This document shows positions 9,120 to 19,677 of a stretch of 64,000 nucleotides of DNA, in pieces. The notes beneath the pieces were generated by a model, which was not told the origin of the DNA, did no database searches, and saw only the letters and a list, made by a program, of their open reading frames with translations. The DNA comes from Neoarius graeffei. Taxonomy: Eukaryota > Chordata > Actinopteri > Siluriformes > Ariidae. Each line of letters opens with the position of its first letter. The stretch's first letter is position 1. Both the position numbers and the translations under genes were made by a program. Location of the stretch: NCBI RefSeq assembly GCF_027579695.1, contig NC_083587.1:2312501-2376500 (forward strand), given 5' to 3'.

Positions 9120-11081
9120 ATGAACTATCAGCACATCAGTGAGCAGCAGACAGCCCACCCAGATGCTTTCCTCATCCTGACTGGGGATTTCAATCATGCA
9201 AACCCCAAGAGTGTGTTTCCAAAACTCTATGGACATATCAACTTTCCCACATGTGGAAACAATACTCTGGACAATGTTTACACCATGCATAAAGATGCAT
9301 ACAAAGCCCTACTCCTCCCCCATGTTGGGGCCTCAGATCACTCCACTGTTATGCTAATGCCAGCATGTATGCCGCAGGTTAAAGTCACCAAACCAGCTAC
9401 AAAGCAGATACGTGTGTGGCCAGAGGGGTCCTCAGAGGCAGTCCAGGACTGTTTTTCCACCACTGACTGGAGCATGTTCAGACAGGCGGCCACCTACAAC
9501 AACATCACAGATCTCCAGGAGTACATGGAGACCGTCACTGCCTACATGAGGAAGTGCATGGACAACGTTACGGTCACCAGAACCATCTCCATTCAGGCCA
9601 ATCAGAAGCCATGGCTGACAGGGGAAGTCCACAGGCTCCTGTGGGCTCGGAACGGTGCCTTCAGAGCTGGGCACAAGGTGGGCCTAAGGACAGCTAGGGC
9701 CAACTTGTCACAAGGCATCAGGGTGGCCAAGAGACAGTGTTCCAGGTACATTGTTGACTATTTCAACAACAGCAGAGACACCAGGAACCTGTGGTGGGGG
9801 ATTCAGACCATCACAGACTACAAGCCCTCACCGCAGACCTGTGACAACTCCATGTCTCTGCTGAATCAGTTGAATGACTTCTTCACTTGCTTTGAGGCAG
9901 ACAACAGCACCATGGCACAGAAGACCCCACCACCTCCCAGCAACCAGGTGTTGATGCTGTCCCCAGACAGCGTGAGGAGAGCTCTCAGGATGACAAATGC
10001 ACTAAAAGCCCCGGGTCCTGATAACATTCCTGGTCGTGTCCTGAGAGACTGTGCTGAGGAGCTCACAGATGTCTTTACAGACATCTTCAACATCTCGTTG
10101 AGCCAGGCTGTTGTCCCCACGTGCCTCAAAGCCACCACCATCATCCTGGTCCCGAAGAAGCCATCTCCCTCCTGCTTCAATGATTACCACCCTGTCGCAC
10201 TCACTTCCATCCTCATGAAGTGCTTTGAGCAGCTAGTCATGTGGCATATCAAGTCTGCCATCCCCCCCGCCCTGGACCCTTTCCAGTTTGCATATCAGTC
10301 CAACCGTTTGACTGATGACACCATCTCCACTGCCCTCCACTCAGCCCTCACCCACCTGGAGACAAAAGACTCGTATGTCAGAATGCTGTTCATAGACTTT
10401 AGCTCAGCATTCAACACAATCATTCCTCAGCGGCTCATTCATAAACTGGACCAGCTGGGACTCAACACCTCCCTGTGCAACTGGCTGCTGGACTTCCTGA
10501 CAAGGAGACCACAGGCTGTATGGGTTGGCAGCAACTCCTCCAGCACCATCACATTGAACACGGGGGCCCCCCAAGGATGTGTGCTAAGCCCCCTCCTCTT
10601 CACTCTGCTGACCCACAATTGCACACCAACATCCAACTCTAATCTCTTCATTAAGTTTGCGGATGACATGACTGTGGTGGGTCTCATCAACAATGGTGAT
10701 GAGACAATCTACAGGAGTGAGGTGAGCCACTTGGCCATGTGGTGCAAGGACAACAATCTCTGCCTGAACATGGCGAAGATGAAGGAGATTGTTGTGTACT
10801 TCAGGAGAGCGCACACCCAGCATGCTCCACTATCTATCGATGGTGCTGCAGTGGAGAGGGTGAGCAGCACCAAGTTTCTGGGTGTGCACATCTCTGAAGA
10901 CCTGTCCTGGAGCAACAACTCCGCATCACTGGCCAAAAAAGCCCAACAGCATCTATACTTCCTCCGCAAACTGAGGAGAGCAAGAGCCCTGGCCCCCATC
11001 ATGCACACATTCTACAGAGGCACCATCGAGAACATACTGACCAGCTGCATCACCGTGTGGTACTGCACCGTGTGGGGCACG
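9120..11081 (+). pseudogene. LINE endonuclease C-terminus + reverse transcriptase
   Basis: The frame contains the last endonuclease motifs (GDFNHAN near residue 23, SDHS near 72). RT follows: KAPGPDNIPG, FNDYHPVALTSILMK, LFIDFSSAFNTI, TGAPQGCVLSPLLF and the catalytic FADDMTVVG near 10660-10690. It ends in SSTKFLGVHIS and LRKLRRARAL. The open frame runs about 650 codons before the 3' truncation, so it decayed relatively recently. It is separated from the first part by one frameshift. Confidence 0.85.
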
Positions 11082-11083
11082 AT

Positions 11084-11294
11084 GGTTGGTGCATGTGACC
11101 TCAGATCAGACGCTTCTCGCGTTGCTGCTTGGTTCTCTCTTACCCCATACAGCACTTTGTACAAGACTCGTTGTTCACACTGACAAAGCTCGAAGCTTCT
11201 GCTCAGAGTCTGACCATGGGCTGTGACCAGGAACCCTTTGAGAGAGGGAAAATTTTCTTACAGATAACATCTCCACTCAGTTCTGTATCACTCT
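11084..11294. other. Unclassified sequence between LINE and Tc1
   Basis: No gene. It shares GTCTGACCATGGGCTGTGACCAG-like phrases with 5960-5990. No family was recognised. Confidence 0.35.
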
Positions 11295-11452
11295 TACAGT
11301 GGTGCTTGGAACTTTGTGAACCCTTTAGAAATTTCTATATTTCTGCATAAATATGACCTAAAACATCATCAGATATTCACACAAGTCCTAAAAGTAGATA
11401 AAGAGAACCCAGTTAAACAAATGAGACAAAAATATTATACTTGGTCATTTAT

Positions 11453-11788
11453 TTATTGAGGAAAATGATCCAATATTACATATCTGTCAGTGGCAAAAGT
11501 ATGCCAACCTTTGCTTTCAGTATCTGGTGTGACCCCTTGTGCAGCAATAACTGCAACTAAATGTTTCTGGTAACTGTTGATCAGTCCTGCACAATGGCTT
11601 GGAGGAATTTTAGCCCATTCCTCCATACAGAACAGCTTCAACTCTGGGAAGTTGGTGGGTTTCCTCACATGAACTGCTCGCTTCAGGTCCTTCCACAACA
11701 TTTCTATTGGATTAAGGTCAGGACTTTGACTTGGCCATTCCAAAACATTAACTTTATTCATTAACCATTCTTTGGTAGAATTACTTGT
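11453..11788 (-). pseudogene. Tc1 transposase, C-terminal part
   Basis: Resumes the frame after the hAT with NSTKEWLMNKVNVLEWPSQS and then SPDLNPIEMLWKDLKR, which holds the catalytic Glu of a D,D(34)E transposase. It runs to the normal C-terminus. Removing the hAT and one copy of its 8-bp duplication restores continuity with the QDNDPKH part. Confidence 0.85.
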
Positions 11789-11796
11789 GTGCTTAG

Positions 11797-13157
11797 CAGG
11801 GTCGGACTGGGAACAAATTTCAGCCCTGGCATTTTTCCTCTGGACCAGCCCACTATTGGCCCGACAAAACCACCCCCAAACACGCACTCACACATCCACC
11901 CACCCGTCCACACCGAACCCCCAATGAACAAATACCAGACACCTAAACACCATGAAAACACACTTTCACTGTCATTTCAATTTCACCTTGAACATATTAC
12001 AAAACAGAAGCACAAGCACACAAGCTTTTGTGTCTCCAAAATGTGTGTGTGTGGGATTAAAATTAACGTCGTCCCGTCGACGTGATAAATTCTCATCGGG
12101 AGAATTTATGTGTGTGTGTGTGTTTACCTTACCTTACAGGAGACAGTCTCGGGGATGGCCATGCACATGTTAGGTGATGAGAAGGCGTCTCATTAGGCTA
12201 CTCTTTTCTGCCACCATGTCAACAATTGTGTCTGTGTCCAAGGACATCAAAATGTCTTTTTCACTTGACATGAGCATGAATGCCTCCAGGTGCTCCTGGG
12301 CTGTAGTGCTCCGTAACCGGTTTTTAATGAATTTCAGTGTGGAGAAGCTGCGTTCACATGCCACAAATAAAGACAGTTCATTTTGGTTAGGGCGGCTCAC
12401 TGGCCACGGAATCCTCCGAGTCCGAGTCTGACCCAACATACACATCACTTGGCTTTGAGCCTGTACTGACCTTTCCAGTAACGTTGTCCTCATTTTCGCC
12501 CGTTGAACTTGTAGTAGGGACGTCGGGAACACTAGCAGCAATGCTAGTAGTAGCACTACTGGCCACAGCAAACAAATTATCTATTTTAAAACACTTGGAA
12601 GCGTCAGCTTGAAGAGCTTTCTGCTTTTTGTCGCGAATCTTCTCCGCTCCCCCTTTTCTCTTTTTGCCACCTCTTTCCATTATTTATTCAGTGAATATAT
12701 GCACAACACACATCCGTGTTCCCATGAACCTGTGCAACTCATAACATCAAACGGTAGACGACAGCCGTTAGATTCCTACCCCATCATGCACCGCTACACA
12801 TTTTTGCAAAATCTCTGAACAGAAATCCACCAAATACAAAAAGAACAAAGTTTTTAGTTTAGTTTGTTGTAAGGATTTTACAGTTAAATGAAGAAAAATA
12901 AAATTACGCCACATGCCCACCATGACAAAGATGTGTATCAAAAGTAAGGGGTATATAAACTGCACGCTCCCCCCATAGATCATGATGTGCTTAGTCGAAA
13001 ACATAATAGCAGATTTTCTATTGCTTAGTAGTCACTTGTAATTGCTATGTAGAGAACAGGGCTGGTGTTAACTTGTGAGGGCCGGCCCAAAGCACGTCTG
13101 AGGTACAGCGGCCCACCGGGATAATGCCCAAAATCACAGATTACCAGTCCGAGCCTG
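11797..13157 (-). mobile_element. hAT element, internally deleted, 8-bp TSD
   Basis: Ends are CAGGGTCGGACTGG on the left and, inverted, CAGGCTCGGACTGG on the right. The direct repeat GTGCTTAG lies at 11789-11796 and 13158-13165, an 8-bp duplication characteristic of hAT. Inside, the N-terminal and C-terminal parts of the transposase are joined with the middle missing. It is therefore a non-autonomous derivative, inserted between two catalytic residues of a Tc1 transposase. Confidence 0.93.
12170..12680 (-). pseudogene. hAT transposase remnant, N-terminus joined to dimerisation domain
   Basis: 12387-12680 starts MERGGKKRKGGAEKIRDKKQ, the N-terminus of a TTF-finger (ZMYM1-like) hAT transposase, followed by an acidic Ser-rich stretch. 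At about 12400, in another frame, it passes into NELSLFVACERSFSTLKFIK, the C-terminal dimerisation domain, then DMVAEKSSLMRRLL. The zinc finger and the RNase H-fold core are deleted. Confidence 0.82.
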
Positions 13158-13165
13158 GTGCTTAG

Positions 13166-13710
13166 GGTCGTTGTCTTGCTGCATGACCCACCTTCTCTTG
13201 AGATTTAGTTCATGGACAGATGTCCTGACATTTTCCTTTAGAAATTGCAGGCATAATTCAGAATTCATTGTTCCATCAATGATGGCAAGCCGTGCTGGCC
13301 CAGATGCAGCAAAACAGGCCCAAACCATGATACTACCACCACCATGTTTCACAGATGCAATAAGGTTATTAGGCTGGAATGCAGTTTTCCTTTCTCCAAA
13401 CATAACATTTCTCATTTAAACCAAAAAGTTCTATTTTGGTCTCATCCGTCCACACAACATTTTTCCAATAGCCTTCTGGCTTGTCCATGTGATCTTTAGC
13501 AAATTGCAGATGAGCAGCAATGTTCTTTTTGGAGATCAGTGGCTTTCTCCTTGCAACCCTGCCATGCACACCATTGTTGTTCAGTGGTCCCCTGATGGTG
13601 GACTCATGAACATTAGCCAATGTGAGAGAGGCCTTCAGTTGCTTAGAAGTTACCCTGGGGTCCTTTGTGACCTCACCGACTATTACACACCTTGCTCTTG
13701 GAATGATCAT
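13166..13710 (-). pseudogene. Tc1 transposase, N-terminal and central part
   Basis: Covers the end of the DNA-binding region and the first catalytic motifs. WTDETKIELFG holds the first Asp and QQDNDPKH the second, interrupted right after by the hAT. Two overlapping frames (13369-13710 and 13134-13415) show a frameshift near 13400, where MFGERKTAFQP follows. SIMVWACFAASGP is typical of Tc1. The N-terminus is missing. Confidence 0.82.
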
Positions 13711-13938
13711 TGTTGGTCGACCACTCCTGGGGAGAGTAACAATGGTCTTGAATTTCCTCTATTTGTACACAGTCTGTCTGACTGTTGATTGATGGAGTCC
13801 AAACTATTTATAGATGGTTTTGTAATCTTTTCCAGCCTGACTAAATAAAAAAAAAATTACAGCTACTTTTCTGGAAAATGCCTGAGTTCTCACCAATGGC
13901 CTAAGCACTTCAAAGGTGGCCTTTACACGTCAAGGCTG

Positions 13939-14010
13939 TCCCATATGGTCTAGTGGTCAGGATTCCTGGTTTTCACCCAGGTGACCTGGGTTTGACTCCT
14001 GGTATGGGAA
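13939..14010 (+). tRNA. tRNA-Glu (TTC), near-intact, probably a pseudogene
   Basis: 72 nt with a 7-bp acceptor stem (TCCCATA/TATGGGA), D-arm TGGTCTAGTGGTCAGGA, anticodon stem CCTGG/CCAGG with loop TTTTCAC (anticodon TTC) and T-stem CTGGG/TCCTGG-like pairing. The T-loop reads TTTGACT where TTCGACT is expected, so the near-invariant C56 and the B box are altered by a CpG-type C to T change. That change makes function doubtful. Confidence 0.8.
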
Positions 14011-14726
14011 TGTGTCTTTGTTGTGCCACTGTAGTTGCAAGTCACATGACCTTGAGTGAAATCTTCATTCTATAAGCTCTTGCTTTCATGAGTCCATTTG
14101 GTGTCATGATGGGACAAGAAGTCTGAAAACAGTGTAGAAGATTCCAGGATTCACTCCTGGCTTACTCAGCTTAGCTCTCTTACTCCATGTAAGGTCCTGG
14201 GCCCGGCTGATTGTTAACTCCAACAAAGCACAAAGGCTGTACTCTGAATCTGACCACAGAAGCCAGTGTTCAGCGTGACAGCTATTTTTTAACACCGTGA
14301 GCTCAAACCTGTACAGAGGGAAAGGGTAAGCATCCGGGTTTTCACTACACCAGGCCAAATGGGTACCAGTGCATCCAGCTGTTCTTCCAACATCTGATGT
14401 AGGGGCGGCTGCCATGCCCGTAACCCTAGTAACCCTTTCACAGTACAGTTTGAACACATCAATCTCTGTACTCGACGCCATGTTTTATCTCCGCCCATTC
14501 TTCTGACTCCCTGTAACGGTATTGGACAGAGACGAGACCAGATACCAAATACAGTGATGTCACGACTGCTTTAAACCAGTGGCAGCACTGAAATTCTGTC
14601 TCTCTGGTGGTGGATTCCCTCTCTGGTGGTGGATTCCACATGTGAAAGAGAGAAGCCGTGCATTGGTGCTACAGAAGGACAGAGAACGAAGAACCAGCTA
14701 TTGTTACCAGACTTTAGCCAAAGTTA
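14011..14726. other. No gene recognised; tRNA-cluster-like flank
   Basis: ORFs here resemble nothing known. CACCAGGCCAAATGGG near 14350 resembles CACCAGGCCAAAAGTGGG near 7978, beside the tRNA-His relic. The two segments may be parts of one tRNA-cluster repeat split by the LINE and Tc1. GGTGGTGGATTCC occurs twice near 14606-14640. Confidence 0.4.
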
Positions 14727-15215
14727 ACCATAACTAGATAGGACACAAGCTGTTTACTGTTTAGCTGCTACTTACATTGTGTTCTTGACTACATCAATGA
14801 AAATAGGAATGAAATGAAAGTAGGTGTTTTAACACTGCAATAATGCTTCACAAAAATGAAACTCCATGAAAAAGAGGGTTTGTGATCACTCTAAACGTAT
14901 CAAACAGGATTGTTGGCGAGCATGTTTTTCAATTTTTTAGAGCCGACATGAAAGAAATCCATGTTTGTCCAACTAAATGAAGCTGGATATCATCACAGGA
15001 CAGACTCTCATGTGTTTTACTGTTGGTCTTTCAAATCCATAATTCTCCTTTTTCCTTACAAATCTAAGCTTTATTTAAATATTTTTTTAAATGTCACTAA
15101 ATGTTGCTTAATTTAAAAGGATTGTAAATAAATGGTGTTTGCATTCCGCAGTAATGGGCCCGAACCAGCTTTGGCCAACATGTGGTTGCCCTCGAAAGAA
15201 AGAAATGATAACGGC
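14727..15215 (-). repeat. Right arm of long inverted repeat
   Basis: Inverted partner of 4632-5125, aligning end to end with modest divergence. The outer boundary (near ATAACGGCAT) and the inner one (near ATAACTAGATAGG) are both sharp. The 9.6 kb between the arms is unrelated mobile DNA. Confidence 0.85.
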
Positions 15216-15271
15216 ATAATTTATTCAAAGATTCCACATATGACACTTAGATGTAGAAAAAGTTTGAGATA

Positions 15272-15653
15272 CAGTGGTGCTTGAAAGTTTGTGAACCCTT
15301 TAGAATTTTCTATATTTCTGCATAAATATGGCCTAAAACATCATCAGATTTTCACGCAAGTCCTAAAAGTAGATAAAGGGAACCCAGTTAAACCAATGAG
15401 ACAAAAATATTATACTTGGTCATTTATTTATTGAGGAAAATGATCCAATATTACATATCTGTGAGTGGCAAAAGTATGTGAACCTTTGCTTTCAGTATCT
15501 GGTGTGATCCCCTTGTGCAGCAATAACTGCAACTAAATGTTTGCGGTAACTGTTGATCAGTCCTGCACATCGGCTTGGAGGAATTTTAGCCCGTTCCTCC
15601 ATACAGAACAGCTTCAACTCTGGGATGTTGGTGGGTTTCCTCACATGAACTGC
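15272..15653 (-). mobile_element. Tc1-like end fragment
   Basis: Starts CAGTGGTGCTTGAAAG after TA and matches 11297-11675 closely, including the transposase C-terminus (LINSYRKHLVAVIAAQG in reverse). It stops at GAACTGC, where a GCATGCATG junction leads into a truncated Gypsy LTR. The same junction occurs at about 50-67. Confidence 0.88.
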
Positions 15654-15663
15654 ATGCATGCAT

Positions 15664-15858
15664 GTTTTAATTATTGTATAATTTGTGATTTTAATAAATA
15701 TGATTGTGAACATATCTCTGGCCTAGGAGTGTCTCCCGAACCTGTGTCCTGTTTTTGTAATATATTGGTGTGATATTGAGGTTCCTAGGGGCTTTCTCCC
15801 ACCCTAGGTGTCGTAGTTGGTGAATACCAAATTTCTAAATTTACGTGCCACTGTTACA
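15664..15858 (+). repeat. 5' LTR of element C, last 195 bp only
   Basis: Matches 22826-23021 nearly perfectly, ending CACTGTTACA. Downstream, TCTGGCGTAGTCAGCAGG gives a primer-binding region starting TGGCGTAGTC two bases after the LTR. Part of the promoter-containing LTR is missing, so this copy probably cannot be transcribed normally. Confidence 0.88.
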
Positions 15859-16099
15859 TCTGGCGTAGTCAGCAGGACAGACACTCTTTAAGGCAGAGAT
15901 ATAAGTTCTATTTTTTTGATAGAGGTACAAGTGTTATTCTTGGTGTTGCTGTAATTTTTTTTTCTTTTATAGATGGAGATTGTGGATCGGCACAGTTGGA
16001 CTTTTTGAGTGACAATGGAACAGCAGCTTCCCATTAGATTGGGGTAACTACTTTGAAGTAGGGTGTCTGAATTGTTTTTGTGTTAGCCGCATTGCTAGG

Positions 16100-17151
16100 A
16101 TGGAAGATGAATTACAACAGCTGCAAGATTAGGTTGCCCAATTGCACGCGGAAAATGAGTGCCTTCGTCAACAGCCTACCGCTGGTTCTGTACAGGTGCA
16201 GGGTCCCCCGTCGGGGTTTGTCCCAGCGCCTCAGGGTGCAGAACATGTAATAGTTATACCCAGAGACCGGAAGTGTGTGATGTTTAATGGTAGAACGGGA
16301 ATTAAGATCGCTGAGTGGATTGAGGAGGTGCAGGCGTGTATGCGGGCTTGGCACCTGTCTTTAGTGGATCAGGCCTACTTCATCTTTGACCATCTAGAAG
16401 GTGAGGCAAAGGACGAGATTAAGTATCATCCAGCGGTTGAATACAGAGACCCCAAAAAGATTTTGGATATCTTGAGGGAGCTTTATGGCTGTAGTCAGTC
16501 TTATGTGACTTTACAGCAGGCCTTTTTCTCCCGGCAACAGCAGGAAGGGGAGACCCTGCAGGAATTTTCTTTAGCCCTTCTGGCATTAATGGACCAGGTA
16601 AAGAGACGGGCCCCTGATGGTGTGCCCAACTCTGAGGCCCTTCTCCATGACCAGTTTATCGCACACGTCTTAGACAGCAGTCTTTGTCGGGAACTGAAGC
16701 AGTTTGCCCGGCGGGAGCCTCAAGCTACACTGCTGGATATGCGTAGGGAGGCTATGAGGTGGGAACAGGAAGGATTTCCTGGGGGGCTAGGGCACGAAGC
16801 TTCTCTTTGCCAGCTGCATATGGTGTACAATATGGTATACAGAGTTGCCCCCCTTTGGCCTCTCCTACGGCTTTTCAGGGTAATGAGTTGGGGGAATTGA
16901 AAGAACTTTTGAAGCGGCAGCAGGAACAGCTGAACCAGCTTACTCAAACTGTGGCCTCTCTACAGCAGGCACCAGTTTACCCTCATCCGCCACGTTATGG
17001 GTCTGTAATATGTAGACGGTGTCAGCAGCCGGGTCACTTTGCACGAGACTGTGATGGGCAACGAGTTCCTTTTCGACCGCGAGCCAGCTCGAGTTCTGGG
17101 CAACCCTCCAATATGGGAGGGGCCTCCTCTTCTCAGCAGTCGGGAAACTGA
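16100..17151 (+). pseudogene. Gag of element C
   Basis: ATG 16100 is followed by in-frame TAG at 16130-16132, then an open frame to about 16900. It encodes a capsid-like domain (IKIAEWIEEVQACMRAWHL, LREFYG-like LRELYGCSQSY, LQEFSLALLALMDQVKR). A frameshift near 16790 shifts the rest to another frame. That frame has a coiled-coil-prone ELKELLKRQQEQLNQL and the zinc knuckle CRRCQQPGHFARDC (C-X2-C-X4-H-X4-C), ending at 17151. The same early TAG occurs in the copy at 504, so it predates the duplication. Confidence 0.85.
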
Positions 17152-17219
17152 AACCCACTGAGCTGCTGGGCCACAGCTCAGTTGGGGGACTTGCTGGCTC
17201 TTCACATAGGGCCCCTTCT

Positions 17220-18191
17220 ATGCTCATGTCATCATGTCCAACTCTTGATGTCATTATAGGGGGCGTGATTGTCCTGTGCTTGGTGGACACGGGATCGATG
17301 GTGTCCACCATAACAGAAAGCTTCTTCTTAACCCAGTTTGAGCCATGGGGCCAGGAGCGGCTTCAGTCTTGCCATTGGATGCAGTTGAAGGCAGCCAATG
17401 GGCTGTTTATTCCGTATATAGGCTACTTGGAATTGGATTTTGTTCTGTGCAGCAAGGTTATACCCCGGTGCAGTGTCCTGATTGTGAAAGACCCCCAGGG
17501 AGGCCCTCCCAGCGTCCCGGGGGTCCTTGGTATGCATGTGATAAGCCGGTGTTATCAGGAACTGTTTGGGGCACATGGCCCTGCATTGTTTCTTTCTCCT
17601 TCTGTTTTTCAGGCCCCAGGTCCAGTCATTGAGGCTCTACAGCATTGTCATCTGGCTGCAGCTCAAGTTCCACACCCGCATTATGGAGCCACCCGTGTTA
17701 GGGGTCCACGGGTGGTGAGAATTGGCGGTGGCACTATGTGGTTTGTGGCGAGTACTTGCTCGGAGCAACTTTTAGGCCAGACCATACTGTTTGAGCCATC
17801 TGAGTCTGGGTTACCAGCTGGTTTGCTGGTCTCACCCTGTTTGGTCCAGGTAGATCAGGGCACTGCTTTTGTGCCTGTGGTGAATGTGGGAGTGACTGAT
17901 GTGTTGCTTTATCCACGGGTCAGTTTGGGGTCCCTGACTAGTGTGGAGATAGTTAGTTTGCCAGCTGGGGTTTCAGAAGTCTACCCCATTTCAGCATCCA
18001 TCTCTTCCCACGTAGCCACAGAGGAAGGTGAAGACAGAGTGGCCAGTGTGGATCTATCTGCCTTGTCAGAATCAGAGCAGGCCAAAGCAAGAAGCTTGTT
18101 GAGGTGTTACCATATGGTTTTCTCCAATCATGAGAGTGATTTGGGGTGCACCAATTTGATATCGCATGACATCCTGGATGAGGCTGGATGA
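17220..18191 (+). pseudogene. Protease region of element C pol
   Basis: Contains the aspartic protease motif LVDTGSMVS near residue 22 and a later VLGMHVISRC block corresponding to the flap and second half. It continues as a poorly conserved linker toward RT. It goes out of frame with RT at 18170-18190, where CTGGATGAGG is duplicated in tandem. That 10-bp gain explains the frame break. Confidence 0.8.
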
Positions 18192-19677
18192 GGCACCTGT
18201 TCGGCAACGACATCGCCGTATTCCACCTTCTGATTATGAAGCTGTGAAAGTTCATATAAACCAGCTCTTGGAATCACAGGTAATAAGGGAAAGTAGTAGT
18301 CCTTACACATCTCCCATCGTCTTGGCTAAAAAGAAAGATGGTAGTCTGCGTATGTGCGTAGATTACCGCTTGTTGAATAGCAAGACGCGGAAGGACTCGT
18401 TTCCCTTGCCGCAAATTGAAGAAAGCTTGGATGCCCTAGCTGGGGCTCAGTGGTTTTCTACACTTGACCTCACTAGTGGCTATAACCAGGTGCCGGTCTT
18501 GGAGCAGGATAAGCCCAAAACGGCCTTCTGTACTCCATTTGGTTTGTTTGAATGGAACAGGATGCCTTTTGGGCTTTGTAATGCTCCAAGTACCTTTCAA
18601 TGTCTGATGCAACGGATGTTTGGAGACCAGCAGTGTCAGTCGCTTTTGTTGTATTTGGACGATATTGTCATCTTTTCCTCTTCCGCCCATCAGCACTTGC
18701 AGCGCCTGGAAACCGTCCTTAGCCGTCTCCATACCGAAGGCTTAAAGGCCAGGTTGGAGAAGTGTGCTTTCTTTCACCAACAGGTTAAGTACCTGGGGCA
18801 CGTCATTTCTCGTGAAGGGGTTGCCACAGATCCATCTAAAATTGAAGCAGTCTCGACTTGGAAAAGACCTCGTTATGTTTCTGAGCTGCATTCTTTTTTG
18901 GGCTACGCAGGTTATTACCGCCGCTTTGTGGAGGGTTTTGCGAAGCTGGCGGGCCCGCTGCACAAGTTGGTGGCCGACCTAACCAATAGGAAGGTCAAAC
19001 GGGGAACTGGGCAGGATTTGGGAACCGCATGGACAGGGCAGTGTGAGGAGAGCTTTGAAGCCCTGAAGGCCAAGCTGGTGTCAGCACCTGTCTTGGCCTA
19101 TGCTGATTTTTCCCGTCCTTTCATTCTGGAGGTCGACGCCAGCCATAGTGGCCTTGGCGCTGTACTTTCCCAGGAATGGGAGGGGGTGGTCCGGCCGGTG
19201 GCTTATGCCAGCCGAGGTCTTAGGCCCACTGAGCGCAACTTGAGTAATTATAGCTCTATGAAATTGGAGTTTCTTGCGCTCAAGTGGACCATGACCGAAA
19301 AGTTTAGAGAATATCTTTTGGGCCAGCGATGCGTTGTATATATGGATAATAACCCCTTGAGCTATTTACATTCTGCTAAATTGGGGGCCACAGAGCACCG
19401 GTGGGCTGCACAGCTGGCAGCCTTTGACTTTGAAATCAAGTACCGGTCGGGCCGCAGCAATAAAAATGCAGATGCCCTGTCTAGGCAGTACATGTCTGGA
19501 GCCAGTTTGGGGGAGTATGTGCTTCCTGGGACGGTAGTCCCAGTAGATTTACAACAAGCCCCTGCAGTATCCCAAGCTGGCCCAGCCGTAAAGGTTCCAT
19601 TTCTGTGTTTCCTCAACGGTTGGCTTTGGAGGTTCGGGCCCTTCAAGAAGCCGACCCAACATTGGGGACTGTGTTAA
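18166..19677 (+). CDS. Reverse transcriptase-RNase H of element C
   Basis: A 503-codon open frame. RT motifs are LAKKKDGSLRMCVDYRLLN, FSTLDLTSGYNQVP, TPFGLFEWNRMPFGL and catalytic LLYLDDIVIFSS (near 18650). RNase H follows with PFILEVDASHSGLGAVLSQ and SSMKLEFLALKWT, then DNNPLSYL and the end NADALSRQ. The active-site YLDD and the RNase H D-E-D residues are visible. The frame shifts near 19610, so integrase is not in frame. The domain itself looks intact. Confidence 0.88.
   Translation: MTSWMRLDEAPVRQRHRRIPPSDYEAVKVHINQLLESQVIRESSSPYTSPIVLAKKKDGSLRMCVDYRLLNSKTRKDSFPLPQIEESLDALAGAQWFSTLDLTSGYNQVPVLEQDKPKTAFCTPFGLFEWNRMPFGLCNAPSTFQCLMQRMFGDQQCQSLLLYLDDIVIFSSSAHQHLQRLETVLSRLHTEGLKARLEKCAFFHQQVKYLGHVISREGVATDPSKIEAVSTWKRPRYVSELHSFLGYAGYYRRFVEGFAKLAGPLHKLVADLTNRKVKRGTGQDLGTAWTGQCEESFEALKAKLVSAPVLAYADFSRPFILEVDASHSGLGAVLSQEWEGVVRPVAYASRGLRPTERNLSNYSSMKLEFLALKWTMTEKFREYLLGQRCVVYMDNNPLSYLHSAKLGATEHRWAAQLAAFDFEIKYRSGRSNKNADALSRQYMSGASLGEYVLPGTVVPVDLQQAPAVSQAGPAVKVPFLCFLNGWLWRFGPFKKPTQHWGLC

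Larger units (their letters stand above)
8411..11083 (+). mobile_element. LINE (CR1/Rex-like), truncated at 3' end
   Basis: A non-LTR retrotransposon with an APE-type endonuclease and RT in two frames (8411-9142 and 9120-11081). The RT C-terminus, 3' UTR and tail are absent; the homology ends after SCITVWYCTVWG, and unrelated sequence follows. The 5' boundary is uncertain, since coding homology begins near 8455. Clade placement is by general RT appearance only. Confidence 0.85.
11297..13838 (-). mobile_element. Tc1-like transposon, interrupted by hAT, one end lost
   Basis: The left end begins CAGTGGTGCTTG after a TA (11295-11296), typical of Tc1. The transposase is encoded on the minus strand in two parts, 13166-13710 and 11453-11788, separated by a hAT at 11797-13157. 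The far end is lost after about 13838. A fragment of the same family lies at 15272-15653 and another at 1-57. Confidence 0.88.

Noticed and set aside
14104..14481. 125-codon minus-strand ORF starting MASSTEIDVFKLYCERV
   Set aside because: No recognisable domain, and it lies beside tRNA and repeat relics. An open frame of this length can arise by chance in non-coding DNA.
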